Below, one piece after another: positions 54,529-64,000 of a stretch of DNA of 64,000 bases. Position 1 is the first letter of the stretch; each line of letters starts with the position of its first letter. The position numbers and the translations under genes were made by a program. The notes under the pieces were generated by a model that was given only the letters and a program-made list of their open reading frames with translations, was not told the DNA's origin and ran no database searches. The DNA comes from Favolaschia claudopus (Eukaryota; Basidiomycota; Agaricomycetes; Agaricales; Mycenaceae): positions 1,550,001-1,614,000 of the forward strand of contig JAWWNJ010000026.1 in the NCBI GenBank assembly GCA_037176885.1. Direction: 5' to 3'.

Positions 54529-57500
54529 CTGGAATGCGCACCCTCATCGAGATTTTCTTGGTTACTTGTTCGACGAACCAGACCTCGAACGGGAGGGCGA
54601 GTTTATCCTGTATTGTGGCGGAGTTCAGATTCCGGCCGATAGTATGAAAGGAATTTCACGCACCGCTTCGATGCCCAAAACTCCCGACCCTATCGTCGCG
54701 CGTCCTCTCGTTATTGTCGTTCGTGTCAATGGCGAGCCGGTGCGTGCGCTCGTTGACACTGGTTCGCTCGGAGACTTGATTTCAACATCGTTAGTTGATC
54801 AGTTGAAAATCAAGCGCAAGGAATTGGAAGACCCAATTACCTTGCAACTCGCTGTTCAAGGATCGCGTTCGAAACTGAACCACACTGTGAAGGTTCAATT
54901 TAGCTACCAGGATATCGCTGAGGAGAGGAGCTTTTTTATAGCTAACCTCAGCGGGTACGACATGATCTTGGGGACGGCGTGGATTTTCCAACACAAGGTG
55001 AGCATTGGTTTGAATCCTGCTCGCGTTTGCGTTGGAAGCGCTAATTCAGTTCCTCTTGAAGGCGAGGCAACAGCTCGGGTATTTTCTGGAGCAGTTGGGA
55101 TAGCGCAGGATATTCTACAAAATGCACGCGATGAGCTTATGGATTATGCAAAGCCTATATGTAAATCTGCCGAGGAAACTGGCTTACCTCCGTTGCGAGC
55201 AATAAACCATACTATTCCTCTTCTTGATGAGACGAAGGTTTTGCCCTGGAGGCCATCGCGATGTCCTGAAGCATTGAGACCTCTGTGGGATGAAAAGCGG
55301 CGAGTTTACCTGAAAAACGGCCGCTGGCAAGTAACGAACGCGAGTAATACCGCGCCGATGCTCCTAATCCCTAAGGTGAAGTCAGAAAACCTCAAACTTC
55401 GAGTCGTCGTGGACTTACGAGCTCGGAATGCGAATACAAAGAAAATGACTTCTCCGCTTCCGGACATGGAAGGCATTTTGCGGCGCGCTTCACGCTGTAA
55501 ATTCAGGTCATTAATCGATGGACAAGATGCATATGAGCAGATTCGCATTATACCTGAACACGTTGAACGTTCAGCTGTGAGCACGCCAGATGGTAATATG
55601 GTTAGTTTAGTGTTACAGCAGGGCGATTGCAACGCACCTGCCACGTATCAAACGCTCATGAACTACCTCTTTGGCGACTACATAGGTCGCTTTATGGACG
55701 TCTATCTCGATGATATTATCGTCTACTCAAACACCCTTGAGGAACACATTGAACATGTCAAGAAAGTAATTGACGTACTCAAGCGAGAGCAACTCTACCT
55801 GAGTGCTCACAAACTGCAGCTTCTCAAATCGGAATTGAGTATCCTGGGTCGGATCGTTGACGATGAAGGTATCCGAATGGATCCTAATAAAGTTGACACC
55901 GTTTTAAATTGGAAAACACCGACAAATCGAGACTTACTTCGCGGATTTCTCGGGTCGAGCGGGTATCTTGCGGATGATGTGCCTACAGCGCGAATTCCAA
56001 TGGGTATCCTCCATAATTTAACGAGTGACTCGGTACCATTCCGCTGGGGATACACGCAAGAACGAGCTTTCCAAGACATCAAGCATGAACTTGCCGCTGT
56101 ACGTGACCATCATCGAAAGGCCTTGGACTACAGCTCAGACGCACCTCCAATATGGCTGGTCACCGACGGGTGCAGCTCTGGAATCGCTGGTGTCGTCTGT
56201 CAAGGCGAAGATTGGAAAAATGCGCAAGTAGCGGCATTTTTCTCCGCTAAATTAAATTCGGCTCAGCAAAATTATCCTGTTCATGAGATTGAAATGCTGG
56301 CCGGAGTCGAATCGATGATGCGTCACCGAGACATTCTCCAAGGCTGTAAGTTTGTCTGGGTCACAGATCACAAAGGGTTAATTCACCTTCTAAATCAAAA
56401 GAACTTGTCTGGCCGACAGGCTCGCTGGATTGAGAAGATCTCCAGCTTTGAATTTGAGGTGAAATACGTACCCGGGACCGAGAATGTACTTGCTGACGCG
56501 CTTTCTCGGATATATTCCAACGAAGCACCTGGTACAGTTCGGGCACGGTCCGAATATACATACCACGATGTTGTCGACAATAATGATATGGACATTGAAT
56601 CCATCTCAATGCCGGTTTTTGCTGGTATTGAAGCAATGGCAGTTGCTTTGACGAGCGATCGGGTTACACGTTCGATGTCAAGAGCAACCACAACGGTCGA
56701 CACGAAGTCAAAACCGTCAAAACCTGACACGAAGTCAAGCGAGACATTTGGGTCTGACGCGAAGTCAAAGACCTCGAGTACACCCCCAAAGGAGGGCGGG
56801 AGTACACCTAAAAAAGTCAAATTCAGCGAACCAACAACTAAATCAGCAGTGTTAGACACTGACGAGCCAGCAGCACCGAGACGAAGTGAGCGAGTGAGAG
56901 AAAAGAAGCAAAGAGCCGAATCGGGTAAGTCCGTGACAGCTGTCAATGATTTGCTTCCGTCGGCCAACGGACTTCTCTCCTCTCCCCACCACGACACTCG
57001 ACGTTTGACGACGAGTGCCGACTCTACTAATAACACTTCCCGTGCTGCTGACAACCTCACTTCGGGTGAGACCCTACAAGAGGAATCAGCTCTACGCTCG
57101 GATCTGGAAGAGCAAATTGAAGGCTTCGACGATTCACTACTTGGTGTTGTTAACTCGGGCTGGCGAGGACTTGATCTGGCGAAAACTCTGGCCAACAGAT
57201 ACAGCGAAGACTCCTTCTTTAAGAAGATTCTTGATGCTCCTAAGGATTTTCGGAACTTTGAGATCGAAGACGGACTTGTTTACCTCAAGAATGCCGACTC
57301 ACGAGTTCTTTGTATACCTGGGATCACCTATCAAGGCCGAAACGTTCGCGAGATTGTAATTTCAGAGGCTCATTCGATTCTTGCTCACCTGGGACTACGG
57401 AAGACTCTGGATTATATTCGGGACCACTTCTGGTGGAAGGAAATGGTTGATGATATTCGAAGTTATTGTGAGTCTTGTACAACTTGCAAGCGCAGTAAAC

Positions 57501-58668
57501 CGAGCAACCAAAAGCCTTATGGCTTCCTTCATTCCCTAAACCCACCGACTGAGCCTTGGGAATCGATTGGCGTTGATTTCGTGGGTCCATTACCCGAATC
57601 TCGCAATCGTGACGGTGTCTTTAACTCAATTGCCGTCATCATTTGCCTTCTCACCGGACGAGTTCATTTGGTACCGGCTCGTATTAATTATACAGCTCGC
57701 CAGGTCGCTGAGTTAATGTTCGACCATGTCTACAAGCTGCACGGGCTTCCGAAATTCATCGTAAGCGACCGTGATTCTCTATTCACGAGCATCTTTTGGA
57801 AACGGCTCCATGAGCTAATCGGTGTTAAGCTCAGCATGTCAAGTGCTTACCATCCTGAGTCGGATGGTGGTACTGAGCGGGCGAATCGGACTGTTACTCA
57901 GATGCTTCGTCAATGTATCGGCGCTAAGCAAAAAGACTGGGTGAATAAGCTTCCCGCAGTCGAGTTCGCCCTGAATTCTGCTCGGTCAGAATCAACGGGG
58001 TATGCTCCGTTTGTCCTGGACACGGGACGAATGCCAAGGTCCTTACTTTGGAACTCTGACCGCACCCGTGAATTCCCGGGTGTTGCGGCTTTTGCTTTAC
58101 AACGCAGACTCGCAATTATGGCGGCACATGATAGCATCATTGCCGCGCGTGTGAAGCAAACTCGAGCGGCAAACCGCAAGCGCCAAGCGGCTCCCTTTGA
58201 GCAGGGAGACTTGGTTTACCTTTCATCGAAAAACATCACCTTCGAGAAGGGGCTTGCACGGAAACTCATTCCTAAATTTATAGGACCATATTCTATCCTG
58301 CGAGACTTTGGAAATAACTCATTCAAAGTCGACTTGCCTGCTAATTTGAAGCAGCGAGGAGTACATGATGTATTTCATGCGTCATTACTCCGTATTCATG
58401 TGCCAAACGACGATCGTCGCTTTCCAGGTCGCCTGGAAAACCAGCTCGGAGTCTCGGTTGATGACCAGACTAATGAATGGGCGGTTGAGCGTATAGTCAA
58501 CCATTATGGACGACGTTCTAAGGCACTGTTTGAGATCCTATGGAAGTCTGGAGATAAATCCTGGATGCCTTACCTTCAAGCTAAGAAACTGCATGCCTTG
58601 CAGGAGTATCTCGAGGTTGTCGGCGCATCTGATATTCAAGAACTTCCCCACGGATCCGGAAGACCTCC
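51249..58668 (+). repeat. Right arm of 16 kb palindrome (7420 bp)
   Basis: Inverted copy of 43013-50432, separated from it by the unique 816 bp spacer 50433-51248. The inner boundary falls within gag and the outer boundary within pol, neither at an LTR end. Confidence 0.95.
51961..58668 (+). repeat. Tandem gag-pol unit, first copy (6708 bp)
   Basis: Repeated head-to-tail from 58669 with a constant offset of 6708 bp. The unit begins in the gag capsid-domain codons (R-Y-N-G) and ends within pol after the chromodomain. No LTR or target duplication is at the junction and I see no microhomology. Confidence 0.92.
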
Positions 58669-58822
58669 CGTTATAATGGGGAAGCTAATGCAAATGCGAT
58701 TCAAAGATTTGCGCGGGAATGTAAGACTTACGTTGAAATGGGAAACGTGCCTGCCCACAGACAGGTATATTTCATATCCTACTACCTTGACGGAAAGGCG
58801 TTGGATTTCTATAATCAAATAG
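54512..58822 (+). CDS. pol: Element B copy 2 pol, 3'-truncated and fused to out-of-frame gag
   Basis: Same order as the minus copy: protease, RT, RNase H, integrase, chromodomain, all catalytic motifs present. From the TTG at 54566 the pol sequence runs to codon 1367 and stops abruptly at 58668. The next 51 codons are gag DNA read in another frame, ending at a stop at 58820-58822. The 265-residue tail and the 3' LTR are missing, so this copy is defective. Differences from copy 1 include P for R after KTPD, R for P in EESAL, and V for F in YAPF. Confidence 0.88.
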   Translation, partial: FISKYSWNAHPHRDFLGYLFDEPDLEREGEFILYCGGVQIPADSMKGISRTASMPKTPDPIVARPLVIVVRVNGEPVRALVDTGSLGDLISTSLVDQLKIKRKELEDPITLQLAVQGSRSKLNHTVKVQFSYQDIAEERSFFIANLSGYDMILGTAWIFQHKVSIGLNPARVCVGSANSVPLEGEATARVFSGAVGIAQDILQNARDELMDYAKPICKSAEETGLPPLRAINHTIPLLDETKVLPWRPSRCPEALRPLWDEKRRVYLKNGRWQVTNASNTAPMLLIPKVKSENLKLRVVVDLRARNANTKKMTSPLPDMEGILRRASRCKFRSLIDGQDAYEQIRIIPEHVERSAVSTPDGNMVSLVLQQGDCNAPATYQTLMNYLFGDYIGRFMDVYLDDIIVYSNTLEEHIEHVKKVIDVLKREQLYLSAHKLQLLKSELSILGRIVDDEGIRMDPNKVDTVLNWKTPTNRDLLRGFLGSSGYLADDVPTARIPMGILHNLTSDSVPFRWGYTQERAFQDIKHELAAVRDHHRKALDYSSDAPPIWLVTDGCSSGIAGVVCQGEDWKNAQVAAFFSAKLNSAQQNYPVHEIEMLAGVESMMRHRDILQGCKFVWVTDHKGLIHLLNQKNLSGRQARWIEKISSFEFEVKYVPGTENVLADALSRIYSNEAPGTVRARSEYTYHDVVDNNDMDIESISMPVFAGIEAMAVALTSDRVTRSMSRATTTVDTKSKPSKPDTKSSETFGSDAKSKTSSTPPKEGGSTPKKVKFSEPTTKSAVLDTDEPAAPRRSERVREKKQRAESGKSVTAVNDLLPSANGLLSSPHHDTRRLTTSADSTNNTSRAADNLTSGETLQEESALRSDLEEQIEGFDDSLLGVVNSGWRGLDLAKTLANRYSEDSFFKKILDAPKDFRNFEIEDGLVYLKNADSRVLCIPGITYQGRNVREIVISEAHSILAHLGLRKTLDYIRDHFWWKEMVDDIRSYCESCTTCKRSKPSNQKPYGFLHSLNPPTEPWESIGVDFVGPLPESRNRDGVFNSIAVIICLLTGRVHLVPARINYTARQVAELMFDHVYKLHGLPKFIVSDRDSLFTSIFWKRLHELIGVKLSMSSAYHPESDGGTERANRTVTQMLRQCIGAKQKDWVNKLPAVEFALNSARSESTGYAPFVLDTGRMPRSLLWNSDRTREFPGVAAFALQRRLAIMAAHDSIIAARVKQTRAANRKRQAAPFEQGDLVYLSSKNITFEKGLARKLIPKFIGPYSILRDFGNNSFKVDLPANLKQRGVHDVFHASLLRIHVPNDDRRFPGRLENQLGVSVDDQTNEWAVERIVNHYGRRSKALFEILWKSGDKSWMPYLQAKKLHALQEYLEVVGASDIQELPHGSGRPPVIMGKLMQMRFKDLRGNVRLTLKWETCLPTDRYISYPTTLTERRWISIIK

Positions 58823-61236
58823 TTCAACGAGATGATGAAGTTTGGATATTATCTGAATTCTTCATCGAATTATTCGAGTTTTGCTTCCCTATTGACTTCC
58901 GTAATAAGCAAAGGAAGCGTCTGGATAGATGCTTTCAAGGGTCTAAAGATGTTGCGACTCACGTTGCTGAATGGGCGGAAGTTTACAATACTATTGGCCT
59001 TGAAGATACTCAGGAGAAAGTCGTGAAGTTATTCAGCAGCTTCACACGAGCAATACAATCTGAAATGTACAAAGATAAGATTCGTCCTGAGTCTGCAACA
59101 TGGGATACCGTTGTCAAAGGGGCAAGGGATGTCGAAGTTGCGTTGAATCTCGCCGGCCAAGGCAATGATTCAGCTGAATCCTCGAAACGGGGGGTTCAAA
59201 AGCCCCAATCTTCGAATTCTAACGGGAATCACTCACAGAAATCAAAGCAGTGGACCCGTGGTAGTTTCCGAGGCCGCGGGCGCGGTAACGGAGGGCGCAA
59301 TAATAATAATTCAACTTCGCATGAAGAAGTTATGCGTACCTCTTCGGCGGAAATTTCGTCGAAATCTGCGGGAGACCATAAGCAATTATCTCCCGAGAAG
59401 CGAAAGGAACTCATTGCGAAGGAATTATGCTTCAATTGTGAGCAACCTGGGCATATGGCGCGCAACTGCCCCAAAACTCACTCCATGACTTCGAAAAAGA
59501 AGGGAAAACCTCCGGGATTTTCATCCCATGCAGCTCACATACCTACGGCTTCGAGTTCGGGTGACGCGCTGCGCGAAAGCACAACTATTCTTGAATCAAT
59601 GCACGTTGGTTCTATTTCTGTCGGCGTTGAGAACGTCGAGGAGGGCGGGGTACCCGTCCAAATTTTGGAAACAGAGGTCGAAGATTTTGAACTAATTTCG
59701 GAACTCAGTATTTCAACAGCAGAAGACTCATCTGACTCGGACTCGGATTCGTCGATTGAGGCGACCCCTTCACGCAGAATCGGTGATCTTCATGCCTACT
59801 ATCTCATCTCCTTGCTAGAGCATGGTGCCTACTATGCAGGAGATTGGTTAGAGTCTCAGTCCACAAATACCAATGACGAGACTAGGTTCTGGACTTACCG
59901 AGTTTCGGAAACTGATTATATTCTTGTTGATAACCTGTCTGAATCTGAATATGTGCTTCCAGACAGGCTTCTCTTTGACCCTGAATTCGTCCCTGCACTA
60001 TGGTTGAATGAGAAGAAAGCCAACGAATTTAATGTTCAATTTCACGACATTGCGGGACCTAGATATTCCGCACCTATGGGTGATGCTCAGGCTAATGCCA
60101 TTGACCTCATTCTGTCAAAGCACTTCTTGGAAATCGAATCTGACTCGCCGACTTCGCTCGAGAGGTTTGAGCTTCATGCGGAGGGCGAGAATATCTTAAT
60201 TTCGGATCATTTGATCGCAGCAAGCTTTGTGCTCCCTAGAAGATTAGTTTCGAACCAAGAGTTTGATCTAATCGGCTGGTTTGAAGAGCAATTGTCAAGC
60301 CTTGAGGTGAACGAAGAGGATTACGACTCGTTCAATACCTCCGCGTCAGATTCTGAGTTATTAGTTTCCAACGAAGCTGACTCGGATGGCGCTGACCTCG
60401 AATCTGAAGTTGATTTTGACGACATGCCCAGCCTTATCACCGTAACGGACTTCTCAGACGATGAGGATTCTAACTCGGACTCGTCAGATGAAGACATGCC
60501 GGACTTAGAACAAACGAGACGAAACTCACGCGATGATGAAGATGATAATTCACCCGCTCCTATGTTGTATGGAGACGCTGGGGAATTGTTTGAAGATCGT
60601 CTTGATCTGTGGATGCATGCGACTGAATTGTACGGCTCACCTCGGGATGGAGATATGCCTCCAAGGTCGCGCCGACTCGGTGACGTGCTCGGAAATAATG
60701 TCGCTGCGCTTCTAGATTTCTTTCAACCTTACCCCGGCGATGAACAGGTCCCTTGGTCCGATGATCGACGAGACAGTGTTCGTTTTCGGGTATTGAGGCC
60801 TGTGAAAGACTTCTATGTCATTGAGGACTCCTACTCGAACGTTGTGAATGTTGTACCTATTGAATGGTTAAGAGATGATGGCTTCCGTCTATGTGAATGG
60901 TACTCCAGTCAGTGCGCCAAGGTGTTGGATATGGAATACAAACCTTCACCGCTGCACGACTTCCCAATTCACGAATTATTGACTGATTCTATTCAGCAAT
61001 ATTTCCGCGACATAAGCCGAGAATTACCTATGTTCGAGACGGTTCTAATTGAACGTCTGTTCCGGGAGTCTGAAGATCTCAGAGATCTCGATGAATATTG
61101 GATTACTTACCCGTTGCGCAATCGCGATCATCGCGAGAGAATCTCTGAAGCAAGTCTCACCAATCCTCTGTTTGACCTGGTGGGATGGGTGTTGAAACGA
61201 CACTGGAAACAGTCGATGATTCATATCCAAGTATAG
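58669..61236 (+). CDS. gag: Element B copy 3 gag, N-terminally truncated
   Basis: Starts at codon 509 of the long gag. First ATG at 58738, giving 832 residues: most of the capsid domain, CCHC knuckle and C-terminal repeats. Two residue changes against copy 2 (A to V before EVALN, A to S in WYASQ). No promoter or leader, so defective. Confidence 0.85.
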   Translation, partial: RYNGEANANAIQRFARECKTYVEMGNVPAHRQVYFISYYLDGKALDFYNQIVQRDDEVWILSEFFIELFEFCFPIDFRNKQRKRLDRCFQGSKDVATHVAEWAEVYNTIGLEDTQEKVVKLFSSFTRAIQSEMYKDKIRPESATWDTVVKGARDVEVALNLAGQGNDSAESSKRGVQKPQSSNSNGNHSQKSKQWTRGSFRGRGRGNGGRNNNNSTSHEEVMRTSSAEISSKSAGDHKQLSPEKRKELIAKELCFNCEQPGHMARNCPKTHSMTSKKKGKPPGFSSHAAHIPTASSSGDALRESTTILESMHVGSISVGVENVEEGGVPVQILETEVEDFELISELSISTAEDSSDSDSDSSIEATPSRRIGDLHAYYLISLLEHGAYYAGDWLESQSTNTNDETRFWTYRVSETDYILVDNLSESEYVLPDRLLFDPEFVPALWLNEKKANEFNVQFHDIAGPRYSAPMGDAQANAIDLILSKHFLEIESDSPTSLERFELHAEGENILISDHLIAASFVLPRRLVSNQEFDLIGWFEEQLSSLEVNEEDYDSFNTSASDSELLVSNEADSDGADLESEVDFDDMPSLITVTDFSDDEDSNSDSSDEDMPDLEQTRRNSRDDEDDNSPAPMLYGDAGELFEDRLDLWMHATELYGSPRDGDMPPRSRRLGDVLGNNVAALLDFFQPYPGDEQVPWSDDRRDSVRFRVLRPVKDFYVIEDSYSNVVNVVPIEWLRDDGFRLCEWYSSQCAKVLDMEYKPSPLHDFPIHELLTDSIQQYFRDISRELPMFETVLIERLFRESEDLRDLDEYWITYPLRNRDHRERISEASLTNPLFDLVGWVLKRHWKQSMIHIQV

Positions 61237-64000
61237 CTGGAATGCGCACCCTCATCGAGATTTTCTTGGTTACTTGTTCGACGAACCAGACCTCGAACGG
61301 GAGGGCGAGTTTATCCTGTATTGTGGCGGAGTTCAGATTCCGGCCGATAGTATGAAAGGAATTTCACGCACCGCTTCGATGCCCAAAACTCCCGACCGTA
61401 TCGTCGCGCGTCCTCTCGTTATTGTCGTTCGTGTCAATGGCGAGCCGGTGCGTGCGCTCGTTGACACTGGTTCGCTCGGAGACTTGATTTCAACATCGTT
61501 AGTTGATCAGTTGAAAATCAAGCGCAAGGAATTGGAAGACCCAATTACCTTGCAACTCGCTGTTCAAGGATCGCGTTCGAAACTGAACCACACTGTGAAG
61601 GTTCAATTTAGCTACCAGGATATCGCTGAGGAGAGGAGCTTTTTTATAGCTAACCTCAGCGGGTACGACATGATCTTGGGGACGGCGTGGATTTTCCAAC
61701 ACAAGGTGAGCATTGGTTTGAATCCTGCTCGCGTTTGCGTTGGAAGCGCTAATTCAGTTCCTCTTGAAGGCGAGGCAACAGCTCGGGTATTTTCTGGAGC
61801 AGTTGGGATAGCGCAGGATATTCTACAAAATGCACGCGATGAGCTTATGGATTATGCAAAGCCTATATGTAAATCTGCCGAGGAAACTGGCTTACCTCCG
61901 TTGCGAGCAATAAACCATACTATTCCTCTTCTTGATGAGACGAAGGTTTTGCCCTGGAGGCCATCGCGATGTCCTGAAGCATTGAGACCTCTGTGGGATG
62001 AAAAGCGGCGAGTTTACCTGAAAAACGGCCGCTGGCAAGTAACGAACGCGAGTAATACCGCGCCGATGCTCCTAATCCCTAAGGTGAAGTCAGAAAACCT
62101 CAAACTTCGAGTCGTCGTGGACTTACGAGCTCGGAATGCGAATACAAAGAAAATGACTTCTCCGCTTCCGGACATGGAAGGCATTTTGCGGCGCGCTTCA
62201 CGCTGTAAATTCAGGTCATTAATCGATGGACAAGATGCATATGAGCAGATTCGCATTATACCTGAACACGTTGAACGTTCAGCTGTGAGCACGCCAGATG
62301 GTAATATGGTTAGTTTAGTGTTACAGCAGGGCGATTGCAACGCACCTGCCACGTATCAAACGCTCATGAACTACCTCTTTGGCGACTACATAGGTCGCTT
62401 TATGGACGTCTATCTCGATGATATTATCGTCTACTCAAACACCCTTGAGGAACACATTGAACATGTCAAGAAAGTAATTGACGTACTCAAGCGAGAGCAA
62501 CTCTACCTGAGTGCTCACAAACTGCAGCTTCTCAAATCGGAATTGAGTATCCTGGGTCGGATCGTTGACGATGAAGGTATCCGAATGGATCCTAATAAAG
62601 TTGACACCGTTTTAAATTGGAAAACACCGACAAATCGAGACTTACTTCGCGGATTTCTCGGGTCGAGCGGGTATCTTGCGGATGATGTGCCTACAGCGCG
62701 AATTCCAATGGGTATCCTCCATAATTTAACGAGTGACTCGGTACCATTCCGCTGGGGATACACGCAAGAACGAGCTTTCCAAGACATCAAGCATGAACTT
62801 GCCGCTGTACGTGACCATCATCGAAAGGCCTTGGACTACAGCTCAGACGCACCTCCAATATGGCTGGTCACCGACGGGTGCAGCTCTGGAATCGCTGGTG
62901 TCGTCTGTCAAGGCGAAGATTGGAAAAATGCGCAAGTAGCGGCATTTTTCTCCGCTAAATTAAATTCGGCTCAGCAAAATTATCCTGTTCATGAGATTGA
63001 AATGCTGGCCGGAGTCGAATCGATGATGCGTCACCGAGACATTCTCCAAGGCTGTAAGTTTGTCTGGGTCACAGATCACAAAGGGTTAATTCACCTTCTA
63101 AATCAAAAGAACTTGTCTGGCCGACAGGCTCGCTGGATTGAGAAGATCTCCAGCTTTGAATTTGAGGTGAAATACGTACCCGGGACCGAGAATGTACTTG
63201 CTGACGCGCTTTCTCGGATATATTCCAACGAAGCACCTGGTACAGTTCGGGCACGGTCCGAATATACATACCACGATGTTGTCGACAATAATGATATGGA
63301 CATTGAATCCATCTCAATGCCGGTTTTTGCTGGTATTGAAGCAATGGCAGTTGCTTTGACGAGCGATCGGGTTACACGTTCGATGTCAAGAGCAACCACA
63401 ACGGTCGACACGAAGTCAAAACCGTCAAAACCTGACACGAAGTCAAGCGAGACATTTGGGTCTGACGCGAAGTCAAAGACCTCGAGTACACCCCCAAAGG
63501 AGGGCGGGAGTACACCTAAAAAAGTCAAATTCAGCGAACCAACAACTAAATCAGCAGTGTTAGACACTGACGAGCCAGCAGCACCGAGACGAAGTGAGCG
63601 AGTGAGAGAAAAGAAGCAAAGAGCCGAATCGGGTAAGTCCGTGACAGCTGTCAATGATTTGCTTCCGTCGGCCAACGGACTTCTCTCCTCTCCCCACCAC
63701 GACACTCGACGTTTGACGACGAGTGCCGACTCTACTAATAACACTTCCCGTGCTGCTGACAACCTCACTTCGGGTGAGACCCTACAAGAGGAATCAGCTC
63801 TACGCTCGGATCTGGAAGAGCAAATTGAAGGCTTCGACGATTCACTACTTGGTGTTGTTAACTCGGGCTGGCGAGGACTTGATCTGGCGAAAACTCTGGC
63901 CAACAGATACAGCGAAGACTCCTTCTTTAAGAAGATTCTTGATGCTCCTAAGGATTTTCGGAACTTTGAGATCGAAGACGGACTTGTTTACCTCAAGAAT
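61220..64000 (+). CDS. pol: Element B copy 3 pol, runs off the window
   Basis: Frame open from the 17 nt gag overlap (61220-61236) to the right edge. It includes protease DTG, RT with YLDD, RNase H and the linker into the start of integrase. It follows copy 2 closely. The 3' end is not visible. Confidence 0.88.

Larger units (their letters stand above)
58669..64000 (+). repeat. Tandem gag-pol unit, second copy (continues beyond window)
   Basis: Matches 51961-57292 with few changes: 59132 T for C, 60904 T for G, and 61398 G where the first unit has C (like copy 1). Whether a third unit or an LTR follows is outside the window. Confidence 0.92.

Noticed and set aside
1..64000. CRISPR array, rRNA operon or bacterial operons
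   Set aside because: None seen; splicing and LTR elements show a eukaryotic nuclear sequence.

Overview
The window is eukaryotic and looks like repeat-rich nuclear DNA of an Agaricomycete (mushroom-type basidiomycete). The spliced genes have 49-67 bp GT-AG introns, one membrane-protein family is of a kind I recall as expanded in Agaricomycetes, and more than half of the sequence is Ty3/gypsy LTR retrotransposon. No bacterial-style operons, rRNA, convincing tRNA or CRISPR were seen.

Host segment 1 (1-11066) holds copy 1 of a diverged segmental duplication. Its parts in order are a GTCTC-rich stretch, a hidden three-exon gene for a 60-residue cysteine-rich protein (2055-2355), a decayed block, the 3' exons of an acidic protein (4448-4948) and a multi-pass membrane protein (5560-7162). 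A probable spliced minus-strand gene follows near 8.9-9.3 kb. The rest looks gene-poor.

Element A (11067-29124, sense strand minus) is an 18.06 kb Ty3/gypsy element. Its 1797 bp LTRs look identical, it is flanked by a 4 bp duplication (CCGC), and it has open gag, pro and pol frames in three different reading frames. Between pol and the 3' LTR it carries 6.9 kb with three spliced genes in antisense orientation. Two of them encode a six-cysteine Zn2Cys6-like cluster. The whole element is saturated with the palindrome CCGCGG (52 by eye, about 5 in the other 46 kb). CCGCGG is a back-to-back pair of the CGG triplet that Zn2Cys6 proteins classically bind. The working idea is that the element encodes proteins that recognise its own DNA, comparable in logic to the VANC anti-silencing proteins of plant VANDAL transposons. 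This is inference.

Host segment 2 (29129-41938) carries copy 2 of the duplication with the same gene order. It is expanded by a 1.1 kb fold-back element inserted at a TA dinucleotide (31346-32442), whose empty site survives in copy 1, and by a roughly 4 kb extra segment bounded by inverted CATCC/GGATG clusters. The membrane-protein gene (40135-41460) has a complete three-exon model.

Element B (41939-64000) is a rearranged cluster of a second Ty3/gypsy family, a chromodomain-bearing chromovirus. A minus-strand copy with its 251 bp 3' LTR is joined head-to-head to a plus-strand copy, giving a palindrome with 7420 bp arms and an 816 bp spacer. The plus copy then runs directly into a tandem repeat of a 6708 bp gag-pol unit that continues past the window edge. 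The copies differ by only a few substitutions.
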